DNA of 43,414 nt from Rubrivivax sp. (GCA_026125665.1 JAHCKS010000037.1:1-43414), one strand, 5' to 3'; numbered from the stretch's first letter, positions 35,134-42,866 are shown. Notes: generated from the sequence alone by a model not told the origin. Made by a program: numbers and translations.

Positions 35134-35943
35134 CTACAACTCCCGCAGCAACGCCATCGCCGCCGCGGGTGCCTTCTCCTTGTCGCCACCGATGAAGAGC
35201 ACGAAGACGTCGCGGGGCGGCGCGGGCGGCGCCGGCGCCGGCGCCGGCTCGACGCGCGGCAGGTCGGCAGGTTCACCCCCCTCGTGCCAGCGGCGCGCGC
35301 AGGCGGCGAGCTGCGCAGCCACCGCCGGAGCGATGCCCTCGCCCTCGCCGGCCGCGGCGCGCATGACGCGCGTGTAGACGAAGTCGCCGGTGACGTCGGC
35401 GAACGACGGGTACTCGTCGCTCTCGGTGAAGCAGGTGGCCACGCGGTAGCGGCGGGCCAGCGCCAGGTACTCGCCGGTGCGGAAGCTCTCGTGCCGCACG
35501 TCCATGACGTGCCGCAACGGCACGCCGCCGGCCGCGGCCGGCAGCAGCTTCAGGAAGGCCTCGAAGTCGGCGGCGTCGAACTTCTTCGTCGGCGCGAACT
35601 GCCAGACGACCGGGCCGAGCTTGGGCCCCAGCTCGGCGATGCCGCTGCCGCAGAACCAGCCGATCGACTCGCCCGCTTCGGCCAGCACGCGCCGGTTGGT
35701 GGCCAGGCGGTGCGCCTTCAGCGAGAAGACGAAGTCGTCGGGCGTCTCGTCGCGCCACTTCGCGAAGGTGGCCGGCTTCTGCGTCGCGTAGTAGGTGCCG
35801 TTGACCTCGATCATCGTCAGCTTGCGGCTGGCGTACTCGAGCTCGCGGTCCTTCGGCCAGCCGGCGGGATAGAAGTTGTCGCGCCACGGCTCGAAGGTCC
35901 AGCCGCCGACGCCGACGCGGATGCGCGCCCGCTGTTGGTTCAC
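35134..35943 (-). CDS. DUF72 family protein
   Basis: This is a 269-residue protein with the TIM-barrel-like DUF72 fold (YecE family). Motifs are VGVGGWTFEPWRDNFYP, LEYASRKLTMIEVNGTYY, WRDETPDDFVFSLKAHR and GPVVWQFAPTKKFD. The biochemical activity is not established. GTG at 35943 gives a spacing of eight bases from GGAGG; a TTG two codons upstream is only a few bases from that site and is less likely. A Pro/Ala stretch (VEPAPAPAPPAPP) near residue 235 is a local insertion. It is divergent from the hydrolase gene. Confidence 0.88.
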   Translation of the reverse strand: MNQQRARIRVGVGGWTFEPWRDNFYPAGWPKDRELEYASRKLTMIEVNGTYYATQKPATFAKWRDETPDDFVFSLKAHRLATNRRVLAEAGESIGWFCGSGIAELGPKLGPVVWQFAPTKKFDAADFEAFLKLLPAAAGGVPLRHVMDVRHESFRTGEYLALARRYRVATCFTESDEYPSFADVTGDFVYTRVMRAAAGEGEGIAPAVAAQLAACARRWHEGGEPADLPRVEPAPAPAPPAPPRDVFVLFIGGDKEKAPAAAMALLREL

Positions 35944-35997
35944 CTGCAAAGCTCCTCCACGGCGTCGGCCGCCGCAGCGCGGTTACGCTAGCGGCCG

Positions 35998-36759
35998 ATG
36001 CCCGCCGCCCGTCGACCCGCTGCGCCGCCGGACCCGCTGTCCGATGGCACGGGGCCGTCCGCATTGTCCCTGCGGCTGGCCCTCGCCAACGGCGACACGG
36101 TGTCGGCGCTGCGCGTCGACCCCGCGGGCAGCGCCGCACCCGTGGCCGCTTTCGTGCTGGCACATGGGGCCGGCGCCGGCATGCGGCATGCCTTCATGGA
36201 GCGCCTGGCGCGTGGCCTTGCCGGGCGCGGCATCGCCACGCTGCGCTACCAGTTCGCCTACATGGAGCACGGCAGCAAGCGGCCCGATCCGCCGGCGCTG
36301 GCGCATGCGGCGGTGCGCGCCGCCGTGGCCGAAGCGGCTCGCCAGTGGCCCGACCTGCCGCTCGTGGCCGGAGGCAAGTCGTTCGGCGGCCGCATGACCT
36401 CGCAGGCGCAAGCCGCGGCGGCTTTGCCCGGCGTGCAAGGCCTCGTCTTCGTCGGCTTTCCGCTGCACCCGGCCGGCAAGCCCGGCCTCGAGCGCGCGGG
36501 GCATCTGGACGGCGTCTGCTGCCCCATGCTCTTCCTGCAGGGCACGCGCGACGAGCTGGCCGAGCTCGCGCTCGTGCGGGACGTGGCCGCGCGGCTCGGC
36601 CCCCGCGCCACGCTCGAGGTCTTCGACGACGCCGACCACTCGTTCCACGTGCGTGCGGCCAGCGGCACCCACGACGCGCAGGTGATGAGCCGGCTGCTCG
36701 ACGCGACGGCCGCGTGGGTCCGCACGCTCATCGAGGCTCCGCCGTGGCCCGCCCGCTGA
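35998..36759 (+). CDS. Alpha/beta-hydrolase of the KANL3/Tex30 type
   Basis: This is a 253-residue cytosolic alpha/beta-fold protein. FVLAHGAGAGMRHAFMERLA supplies the oxyanion region, GGKSFGGRM places the nucleophile Ser128 at a nucleophile elbow, and LQGTRDELAE with DDADHSFH gives the acid and His. This matches the KANL3/Tex30 dienelactone-hydrolase-like group found beside ligD in several proteobacteria. The substrate is unknown. It ends 16 bp inside ligD, so the two are translationally coupled. Confidence 0.85.
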   Translation: MPAARRPAAPPDPLSDGTGPSALSLRLALANGDTVSALRVDPAGSAAPVAAFVLAHGAGAGMRHAFMERLARGLAGRGIATLRYQFAYMEHGSKRPDPPALAHAAVRAAVAEAARQWPDLPLVAGGKSFGGRMTSQAQAAAALPGVQGLVFVGFPLHPAGKPGLERAGHLDGVCCPMLFLQGTRDELAELALVRDVAARLGPRATLEVFDDADHSFHVRAASGTHDAQVMSRLLDATAAWVRTLIEAPPWPAR

Positions 36760-39410
36760 AGAAGTACACCGAGAAGCGCGACTTCTCGCGCACGCCCGAG
36801 CCATCCGGCGATGGTGAGGGCGACGGCGACGGTGACGTCGTCGCCTCCGAAGGCCCGCTCTCGTTCGTCGTGCAGAAGCACTGGGCCTCGCGCCTGCACT
36901 ACGACTTCCGGCTCGAGCTGGACGGCGTGCTCGTCAGCTGGGCGCTGCCGCGTGGCCCGAGCTACGACCCGGCCGACAAGCGCATGGCCGTGCACGTCGA
37001 GGACCACCCGGTCGCCTACGGCAGCTTCGAGGGCACGATCCCGAAGGGCCAGTACGGCGCCGGCCGCGTCATCGTCTGGGACCGCGGCCAATGGGAGCCG
37101 GTGGGCGACCCGCGCGCCGGCATGGCCGACGGCAAGCTCGTCTTCAGGCTGCACGGCGAGAAGCTCGCGGGCTTGTGGGAGCTCGTGCGCATCGCCAAGC
37201 CCGGCGAGCGCCAGGAAGCGTGGATGCTGTTCAAGAAGCGCGACGCATGGGCGCGGCCGAGTGCCGAGTACGACGTCGTGAGCGCACTGCCCGACAGCGT
37301 CGTCGACAAGCCGCTCGGGCTCGTCGAGGAGCGGCAGCCGCGTGGCGGCGCGGCGGCGAACGCCGCGGCCCACGGCCGGGGCAACGAAGCGACGCCGCCG
37401 CGTTCGGCCGCCGATCTGCCCGGTGCCGTGCGCGTGGACACGCTGCCCGACAAGCTCGCACCGCAGCTGGCCACCGCGAGCGAAGGCCCGCCCGGCCGCG
37501 GCGAGTGGCTGCACGAGCTGAAGTACGACGGCTACCGCCTGCTCGCCCGCTTCGACGCCGCCGGCGGCGTGACGCTGCACACGCGCAACGGGCACGACTG
37601 GACGAGCCGGCTGCAGCCGCTGGCCGCGGCGGTGGCGAAGCTCGGCTGGCGCTCGAGCTGGCTCGACGGCGAGATCGTCGTGCTCGGCGAGCGGGGCACG
37701 CCCGACTTCAGCGCGCTGCAGAACGCCATCGACTCGGCACGCCCGGGATCGAAAGGCGGCGAGGCCATCCGCTACTTCGTCTTCGACCTGCCGTTCCACG
37801 ACGGCCACGACCTGCGCCGCACGCCGCTGTTCGCGCGGCGCGCACTGCTGCGCCAGCTGCTCGACCGCGCCGGCAGTGGCGGCGACGGTGGCGACGGCGG
37901 GCCTTCGGACGACGACGACCCCGCCGTGCGCTTCAGCGCCGACTTCGCCGCCGACGCGGCGAGCCTGCTCGAATCGGCGCGCACGCTCGGGCTCGAAGGC
38001 ATCATCGCCAAGCGCGCCGACGCGCCCTACGTCTCGCAGCGCAGCGACAGCTGGCTGAAGCTGAAGATCGCCGGCCGACAGGAGCTGGTCATCGGCGGGT
38101 TCACGGTGCGCCAGGGCGCCGCCGCCGAGATCGGCAGCCTGATCCTCGGCGTGTACGACGCGCAGGGCCGGCTCGAACACGCCGGCAGCGTCGGCACCGG
38201 CTGGGATGCGGCCGCCGCCACGGACCTGTTCAGGCGCCTTGCGGCGCTCGAGGTGCGCGAGCCGCCGTTCGCCGCCGGCAGCCCCGACCCCGGGCGCTGG
38301 TCGCGCCGCGCCTCGGGCAGCGAGCGCTGGGTGAAGCCCGAGCTCGTGGCCGAGGTGCGCTTCGCCGGCTGGACGCCGGCCGGGCACGTGCGGCATGCCG
38401 TGTTCATCGCGCTGCGCGCGGACAAGCCGGCCCGCTCGGTGACGCGCGAGCGGGTGCTCAATGCCGACGCGCTGGCGCGCGCGGCGAACGGCACGTCGCG
38501 CGACGGCCGCCCGAGCATCAAGGTGACGCACGGCGAGCGGGTCATCGACGCCAGCACCGGCCTGACCAAGCTCGACCTCGTGCGCTACTACGACAGCGTG
38601 GCCGAGCGCATCCTGCCGCACCTGGCGGGCCGGCCGGTCTCGCTGGTGCGCGGGCCCGAGGGCGTCGGTGGCCCGCTCTTCTTCCAGAAGCACGACGAGG
38701 CCGGCAGCATCCCCGGCCTGCGTGTGTTGCCGACCTCGCTGTGGCCCGGGCACGCGCCGCTGCTCGAGGTGCACGATGCGGCCGGCCTGCTCGCCGCGGC
38801 GCAGATGAACGTCATCGAGCTCCACACCTGGAACTCGACGGTGAAGAAGATCGACCAGCCCGACCGCATCGTCTTCGACCTCGACCCCGGTGAAGGGGTG
38901 CCTTGGGAACGCGTGGTCGAGGGCGCGCTGCTCGTGCGCACGCTGCTGGACGAGCTGGGCCTGCAAGGCTGGCTGAAGACGAGCGGCGGCAAGGGCCTGC
39001 ACGTGGTCGTGCCGATGACCGCGAGGCTCGACTACGACACGGTGAAGGACTTCTCGCAGGCGGCGGTGGAGCACCTGGCGCGAACGATCCCCTCGCGCTT
39101 CGTCGCCAAGAGCGGGGCATCGAACCGCGTCGGCAGGATCTTCGTCGACTACCTGCGCAACGGCCACGGCGCCACCACGGCGGCAGCGTTCTCGGCGCGC
39201 GCGCGGCCCGGGCTCGGGGTGTCGATGCCGGTGGCCTGGGACGACCTGGCGACGCTGAAGAGTGGCGCGCAGTGGAACATCGCCACGGCGCGCGAGCACC
39301 TGTCGTTCCAGGGTGCGGCCGACCCGTGGGCCGGCTTTTTCGGCGCCAAACAGACACTCACGGCAGCAATGCGGACGCTCGGCTTGGCAAAGGCGCGAAG
39401 TCCGCGCTAA
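36744..39410 (+). CDS. ligD: ATP-dependent DNA ligase D (NHEJ)
   Basis: This 888-residue multifunctional repair enzyme joins double-strand breaks with Ku. The order is phosphoesterase, ligase, polymerase. The phosphoesterase domain shows FVVQKHWASRLHYDFRLELD (from residue 41). The ligase adenylates Lys260 in LKYDGYRLL and continues through EGIIAKRADAPY and SDSWLKLKI. The primase-polymerase domain carries catalytic Asp712 and Asp714 in FDLDPGEG and SGGKGLHVVVP. Linkers are Gly/Asp-rich (for example GDGEGDGDGD near residue 22 and a GDGG run in the ligase). GTG at 36744 fits the family start KKYTEKRDFSRTPEP. ku follows after 48 bp. Confidence 0.96.
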   Translation: MARPLKKYTEKRDFSRTPEPSGDGEGDGDGDVVASEGPLSFVVQKHWASRLHYDFRLELDGVLVSWALPRGPSYDPADKRMAVHVEDHPVAYGSFEGTIPKGQYGAGRVIVWDRGQWEPVGDPRAGMADGKLVFRLHGEKLAGLWELVRIAKPGERQEAWMLFKKRDAWARPSAEYDVVSALPDSVVDKPLGLVEERQPRGGAAANAAAHGRGNEATPPRSAADLPGAVRVDTLPDKLAPQLATASEGPPGRGEWLHELKYDGYRLLARFDAAGGVTLHTRNGHDWTSRLQPLAAAVAKLGWRSSWLDGEIVVLGERGTPDFSALQNAIDSARPGSKGGEAIRYFVFDLPFHDGHDLRRTPLFARRALLRQLLDRAGSGGDGGDGGPSDDDDPAVRFSADFAADAASLLESARTLGLEGIIAKRADAPYVSQRSDSWLKLKIAGRQELVIGGFTVRQGAAAEIGSLILGVYDAQGRLEHAGSVGTGWDAAAATDLFRRLAALEVREPPFAAGSPDPGRWSRRASGSERWVKPELVAEVRFAGWTPAGHVRHAVFIALRADKPARSVTRERVLNADALARAANGTSRDGRPSIKVTHGERVIDASTGLTKLDLVRYYDSVAERILPHLAGRPVSLVRGPEGVGGPLFFQKHDEAGSIPGLRVLPTSLWPGHAPLLEVHDAAGLLAAAQMNVIELHTWNSTVKKIDQPDRIVFDLDPGEGVPWERVVEGALLVRTLLDELGLQGWLKTSGGKGLHVVVPMTARLDYDTVKDFSQAAVEHLARTIPSRFVAKSGASNRVGRIFVDYLRNGHGATTAAAFSARARPGLGVSMPVAWDDLATLKSGAQWNIATAREHLSFQGAADPWAGFFGAKQTLTAAMRTLGLAKARSPR

Positions 39411-39458
39411 CCTCGCCACCCCGCGCACTGCCGGCGCGCCCCCTCGCAGGTGCCACCC

Positions 39459-40412
39459 ATGGCGGCCCGTTCGATTGCCTCGCTGTCGCTCAGCTTCGGC
39501 CTCGTCTCCATTCCGGTGAAGGTGTTCTCCGCCACCGAAAGCGGCGCGGCGGTGCACTTCAACATGCTGCACAGCTGCGGCTCGCGGCTGAAGCAGCAGT
39601 ACGTGTGCGTCAAGGAAGGTGTGGTCGTCGAGCGCGCCGACATGATCAAGGGCTACGAGTTCGACAAGGACCGCTACGTCACCTTCACGCCGGCGGAGCT
39701 GAAGGCGCTGGAGGAGTCGGCGCGGCACACCATCGACATCGTGTCGTTCATTCCGCTGAAGGCGGTCGACCCCATCTACTACGACAAGGCCTACTACCTG
39801 GCACCCGACAAGCGCGGCGCCAAGCCCTACGAGCTGCTGCGCCAGGCAATGCTCGAAAGCGGCCGCTGCGCGCTGGCGCGCTGGGCCTGGAAGGGCAAGC
39901 AGTACGTGGTGCAGGTGCGGCCCGCCGAAACCGAGGACGGCGGGCTCATCCTGCAGCAGCTGCTCTACGCCGACGAGGTGCGCTCGATGCGCGAGCTCGA
40001 GATCGAGCGCGCCGAGATCAGCAAGCCCGAGCTGCAACTGGCGCTGCAGCTGATCGACCAGATCGCCGCCGACGACTACGACCCGGCCGAGTTCAAGGAC
40101 GAGGAGAAGGTGCGCGTGCTCGCCGCCATCGACGAGAAGATCGCCGGCAAGGCGATCGTCGTCGCCGAGCCCGTGGGGGCCGAGTCGGCCGACGCGAAGA
40201 TCATCGACCTCACCGAGGCGCTGCGCGCCAGCCTCACCGGACGCAAGGCGGCGGCGAAGACGGCCGCACCCGCTGCGCCTGCCGCCGCCGCGGCGCCGGC
40301 GGCGGCCGAGCTGCCGCGCAAGTCCGCCAAGCGCGCCAGGGCCGCGGAGCCGGCCGAGGCCGCCGACGAAGCCGCCACCGCGCCGGCGCCGCGCGCCCGG
40401 GCGCGCAAGTAG
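39459..40412 (+). CDS. ku: Non-homologous end-joining protein Ku
   Basis: This is a 317-residue bacterial Ku homodimer subunit that threads onto DNA ends and recruits LigD. IASLSLSFGLVSIPVKVFSA and KGYEFDKDRYVTFTPAELKALE are standard, followed by the dimer arm and ELEIERAEISKPELQLALQL. The last 60 residues are a Lys/Ala/Pro tail (RKAAAKTAAPAAPAA-type) like the basic extensions that bind DNA in other Ku proteins. ATG at 39459 was preferred to GTG three codons earlier. It is part of the ligD operon. Confidence 0.96.
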   Translation: MAARSIASLSLSFGLVSIPVKVFSATESGAAVHFNMLHSCGSRLKQQYVCVKEGVVVERADMIKGYEFDKDRYVTFTPAELKALEESARHTIDIVSFIPLKAVDPIYYDKAYYLAPDKRGAKPYELLRQAMLESGRCALARWAWKGKQYVVQVRPAETEDGGLILQQLLYADEVRSMRELEIERAEISKPELQLALQLIDQIAADDYDPAEFKDEEKVRVLAAIDEKIAGKAIVVAEPVGAESADAKIIDLTEALRASLTGRKAAAKTAAPAAPAAAAAPAAAELPRKSAKRARAAEPAEAADEAATAPAPRARARK

Positions 40413-40450
40413 CCGGCCCTCGGCGCCCGGGCGGGGCGGACAGGGCCGGC
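40412..40450 (+). other. Inverted repeat after ku
   Basis: GCCGGCCCT and AGGGCCGGC pair over 9 bp with a 21-base GC-rich loop in the 95-bp gap between ku and the MerR/TPR gene. It could attenuate readthrough; no T-run follows. Confidence 0.35.
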
Positions 40451-40507
40451 CGAACGCGAAGGAAGGAAGGGCACGGGCACGGCGCGGCGGCCCGGCACGC
40501 AGGCGGC

Positions 40508-41455
40508 ATGCAGACCTACACGCTGCGCGACATCCGCTCGACCCTCGGCCTTTCGCGCGCGGTGATCGGCGGGCTCATCGCCGCGGGCTTCGTCAAGCCG
40601 GCGCGCGGCCCGCGGCGCGAGTACCGCTTCAGCTTCCAGGACATGGTGCTGCTGCGCACGGCGCAGGAGCTGCAGCGCTCGCGCATCCCGGCGCGGCGCA
40701 TCGTGCAGTCGCTGCGCCGGCTGCGCGCCACGCTGCCCGAGACGCTGCCGCTCACCGGGCTGCGCATCACGGCGGTGGGCAGCGACGTCGTCGTGCGCGA
40801 CGGCGGCGCGCCGTGCGCCGCCGACTCGGGGCAGATGCTGTTCGACTTCGAGATCGGGGCCGATGCGGGCGCGGCCGGCACGGCCACCGCCGCGGCGAGT
40901 GCCAAGGTGCGAGCGCTGCGGCCACTGCCGGCGATGCAGCCCGACACCACACCCACCGTCGACACCGAAGCCGACGCCGCCCGCGCGCCCGCGCCGCGTG
41001 CGGCCGGCACCCCCTGGCTGCAGCGCGGCATCGAGTTCGAGGCGCGTGATGCCGGTGCTGCCGAGGCCGCCTACCGACACGCCATTGCCGAGGTGCCCGG
41101 GCAGGCCGACGCCTACCTCAACCTCGGCGTGCTGCTGGGCGCCGCCGGCCGCCACCGCGAGGCGGCGGCGGTGTATCGCCAGGGCCTGGAGCATTGCCCC
41201 GGCGAAGCGCTGCTGCACTTCAACCTCGGCGTGGCGCTCGAGGACACCGGCCAGCCCGACGCGGCCATCCGCGCCTACGAGCGCAGCCTCGCGCTCGACG
41301 CCGACCTCGCCGACGCGCACTTCAACATCGCCCGCCTGCACGACCAGCTCGGCCGCGCGAAGCAGGCGATCCGGCACTACAGCGCCTACCGACGGCTCGA
41401 GGGCCTGGGCGGCGGTCCCGGCACACCGCGCGGGCCACGCGGCCGCGGCGGCTGA
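40508..41455 (+). CDS. MerR-like HTH protein with TPR repeats
   Basis: This is a 315-residue protein. Residues 3-75 form a MerR-type winged helix (YTLRDIRSTLGLSRAVIGGL, then RREYRFSFQDMVLLRTAQEL). A variable Ala/Pro linker at about 120-175 leads to four TPR-like repeats (DAYLNLGVLLGAAGRHREAA; LLHFNLGVALEDTGQPDAAI; DAHFNIARLHDQLGRAKQAI). No Cys sensor site is present. Placement right after ligD-ku suggests a regulator or scaffold of the repair locus; this is inference. Its C-terminus is rich in Gly and Arg. Confidence 0.83.
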   Translation: MQTYTLRDIRSTLGLSRAVIGGLIAAGFVKPARGPRREYRFSFQDMVLLRTAQELQRSRIPARRIVQSLRRLRATLPETLPLTGLRITAVGSDVVVRDGGAPCAADSGQMLFDFEIGADAGAAGTATAAASAKVRALRPLPAMQPDTTPTVDTEADAARAPAPRAAGTPWLQRGIEFEARDAGAAEAAYRHAIAEVPGQADAYLNLGVLLGAAGRHREAAAVYRQGLEHCPGEALLHFNLGVALEDTGQPDAAIRAYERSLALDADLADAHFNIARLHDQLGRAKQAIRHYSAYRRLEGLGGGPGTPRGPRGRGG

Positions 41456-41496
41456 AGCAGCCGGCGTCGCCTGCGGGCCGAACCGCGCCCCCGGGG

Positions 41497-41868
41497 CTAG
41501 GCCGCGTCCGCGAGCACGCGCTTCACGGCCTCGCGCAGCGCCCGGCGGCCCGCTGCGTTCGTGCGCCGCCAAGCCGTGGCTGCGAGCTCGAGGAACGCGG
41601 TCTCGGCGGCGCTGGGCGGTGCGTCCTTGCGCGGCTCGTCGAGCCAGCCTGCCGGCTTGCGCGCAAGCGCCTCGATCTGCCGCGCCAGCTTGTCGCCGAT
41701 CGGCCGCGCGGCCTTGATCTGGCTCCACATGCTGGGCGAGATCTGCAGCGTGGCGGCAAACGCCTGCTCCAGCCCCTTCGTCGTGGCACCGGCGGCAAGC
41801 GCGCGCTCGGCATGCTCGTGGAACAGCACGAGCACGTTCTCCCGGCGCGTGACGGTGATCTTGGACAC
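41497..41868 (-). CDS. Small HTH DNA-binding protein
   Basis: This is a 123-residue protein with a central helix-turn-helix, about residues 28-65 (TTKGLEQAFAATLQISPSMW, then SQIKAARPIGDKLARQIEAL). It resembles Cro/XRE-like phage or plasmid regulators. The rest is helical with ETAFLELAATAWRRTN near the end. GTG at 41868 is the start; no strong SD is visible. A possible minus-strand promoter (TTTACC, 18 bp, GACAAT) overlaps the palindrome shared with the divergent plus-strand promoter, which suggests autoregulation. Confidence 0.7.
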   Translation of the reverse strand: MSKITVTRRENVLVLFHEHAERALAAGATTKGLEQAFAATLQISPSMWSQIKAARPIGDKLARQIEALARKPAGWLDEPRKDAPPSAAETAFLELAATAWRRTNAAGRRALREAVKRVLADAA

Positions 41869-41930
41869 GGGCTGGGCGCGGGCCTCTTGGGTGAACCTTC
41901 GTCGTTTCGCCGCGCCATTGTCGCCGGGGG

Positions 41931-41959
41931 TTGACGAAGAGGTAAAGACTCTTTACAGT
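41931..41959 (+). promoter_or_regulatory. Strong sigma70-type promoter with embedded operator
   Basis: TTGACG and TACAGT are spaced by 17 bp, the best housekeeping promoter in the window. Within it, GTAAAG-ACT-CTTTAC (41942-41956) is a perfect dyad touching the -10, an ideal repressor site. The divergent HTH gene is the obvious candidate regulator. Confidence 0.7.
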
Positions 41960-41965
41960 GCGCCG

Positions 41966-42286
41966 CTTCGCATCGCCCGCCTCGTTGGGCGTGCGTCCGG
42001 TCCACCCGACCCACCGAGCCACCGAAAGGCCTGCGTACCGTGACCCCGCGCAACGTCCCCATCACGACACGACCCCTGCCGGGTCGGCAGGGTGGCGCGC
42101 GCGCCGTGGCTCGTGCGTGCGCCTTCACGCCGCGCCCGAGCTTGCCGGGCCGTCGCCTTGCCAGCGACGGCAGGCCGGCGCGGGTCGAGGTCCAGGCACA
42201 TCCGGGAGAGGGAAGCGCTCAGGCGTAGCCCTTCACGCTCTGTTCGCAGAGGCCCGGTTCCGCAAGGACCCGGGCCTTTGTCCTTT
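41966..42286 (+). ncRNA. Candidate structured RNA of about 320 nt
   Basis: It is defined by the promoter at 41931 and the terminator at 42250-42286. Internal perfect stems are CCCTGCC-GGGTC-GGCAGGG (42074-42092) and GCCGTCGC-CTTGCCA-GCGACGGC (42149-42171). A 62-codon frame from GTG 42040 to TAG 42228 exists but its Arg/Pro/Ala content is what high-GC noise gives and its ribosome site is poor. The unit could be a small RNA or a leader-peptide mRNA. No known RNA family was recognised. Confidence 0.4.
42250..42286 (+). terminator. Intrinsic terminator with GCAA tetraloop
   Basis: AGGCCCGGTTCC and GGACCCGGGCCT pair over 12 positions with one mismatch around GCAA, a GNRA-type tetraloop, and are followed by TTGTCCTTT. 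This is the best intrinsic terminator in the window and closes the transcription unit started at 41966. Confidence 0.8.
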
Positions 42287-42353
42287 CCGATGTTCCAGAC
42301 AAGCCATGCCCGCGCTTCGGTGCGGCATGCCACCGACGGCAACGCAGCGGTGA

Positions 42354-42365
42354 GCTCTTTGACAA
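42354..42365 (+). promoter_or_regulatory. boxA-like antitermination sequence
   Basis: GCTCTTTGACAA differs by one base from the rrn-type boxA core GCTCTTTAACAA, which recruits NusB/NusE to stable-RNA transcripts. It lies 68 bases upstream of the first tRNA-like element. The match may be chance but the position is appropriate for a stable-RNA leader. A hairpin CATGCCCGC/GCGGCATG lies before it (about 42304-42330). Confidence 0.4.
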
Positions 42366-42370
42366 CACGC

Positions 42371-42415
42371 GGCAAGGTGACCGGTGCCCGTCAAAGGGCC
42401 GCCGACGGCCTTGCC
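42371..42415 (+). other. Nested hairpin before the tRNA-like elements
   Basis: GGCAAGG (42371-42377) pairs with CCTTGCC (42409-42415), enclosing GGTGCCC paired with GGGC-CGCC. The 45-base structure ends seven bases before the first tRNA-like element and could be a leader stem or processing site. Confidence 0.5.
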
Positions 42416-42421
42416 ATTCGT

Positions 42422-42500
42422 GCGGATGCAGCTCGGCAGGCAGAGCGCGGCCACGTCGTGGCTGCTCAGGCGGGCAGAGCGAGACTCGTCGTCCGCACCA
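42422..42500 (+). tRNA. tRNA-like element, anticodon position GTC (Asp-like), degenerate
   Basis: Acceptor GCGGATG pairs with CGTCCGC (one G-T), followed by A73 and encoded CCA. The D stem GCTC/GAGC closes an 8-base loop containing GG. The anticodon stem CGGCC/GGCTG (one G-T) holds loop ACGTCGT, giving anticodon GTC by position but with C33 instead of U33 and G37. The T arm is poor: the loop ends CGAGA where TTCGAGA is expected and only two or three stem pairs form. It is probably a decayed or specialised tRNA rather than a normal tRNA-Asp, which has different acceptor sequence in this order. Confidence 0.55.
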
Positions 42501-42750
42501 CTTCGGGTGTGTCCATGCACTCCGCAGCCACGTCGGCCTGGGTGGGTGTGGCGGCGGGATGTGCGCGGCCCTTGGCCAGGCCCCGTGCAGCGGGACACCA
42601 CGTCCGACGGGACGCTCGCGTGTGGGCACAGCCGAAGTGGAAGACACGACAACAGATCAAGGAGCCCTCGCCGAGCGCAACGCCGCGAGGGTGGAAATCG
42701 GCCGCGACGATTGGGCGGCGCCGGAACCCGTGACCGGATGGCACCCACCT
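42501..42750. other. Region between tRNA-like elements, no gene recognised
   Basis: No convincing protein frame or third tRNA was found. Visible stems are CGTCC/GGACG (42601-42614), CCCTCGC/GCGAGGG (42665-42691) and the distant pair GCCGA/TCGGC (42631-42702), which would enclose a tRNA-sized 72-base fold without CCA. GTGTCC (42509) can pair with GGACAC near 42598, followed by CACG rather than CCA. Confidence 0.4.
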
Positions 42751-42826
42751 CTCGGTGTGGCGCAGCAGGAAGCGCGCGTGTTCCGGAAACACGAGGCCGC
42801 AGGTTCGAGCCCTGCCACCGAGACCA
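42751..42826 (+). tRNA. tRNA-Pro-like element, anticodon position CGG
   Basis: It folds perfectly as a 76-base tRNA: acceptor CTCGGTG/CACCGAG, U8, D stem GCGC/GCGC with A14, G18G19, A21, anticodon stem CGTGT/ACACG, five-base variable loop, T stem GCAGG/CCTGC with loop TTCGAGC, A73 and CCA. C1-G72, A73, G35 and G36 are the known proline identity elements. Oddities are C33 in place of the near-invariant U33 and A37 where tRNA-Pro normally has G37. The protease gene starts 41 bases later. Whether it is charged and decodes is open. Confidence 0.75.
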
Positions 42827-42866
42827 TTCCCGCCGCGCCCCCCTCTTCATCCACCCCGAGAAGATC

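Noticed and set aside
36258-40037. A 1259-codon minus-strand open frame opposite ligD and ku
   Set aside because: LigD and Ku are unmistakable on the other strand; the antisense frame has no recognisable motif and arises from codon bias.
42040-42228. A 62-codon GTG-started frame inside the candidate RNA
   Set aside because: The ribosome site is weak, composition is that of chance high-GC frames, and the segment is better explained by stem structures. Not listed as a gene but mentioned in the RNA entry.
42601-42710. A possible third tRNA-like fold using GCCGA/TCGGC as acceptor
   Set aside because: No CCA, no D or T loop consensus and only five acceptor pairs.
42092-42733. Plus-strand 213-codon frame over the tRNA-like region
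   Set aside because: It runs across a strong terminator and two tRNA-shaped elements and shows no protein-like pattern.
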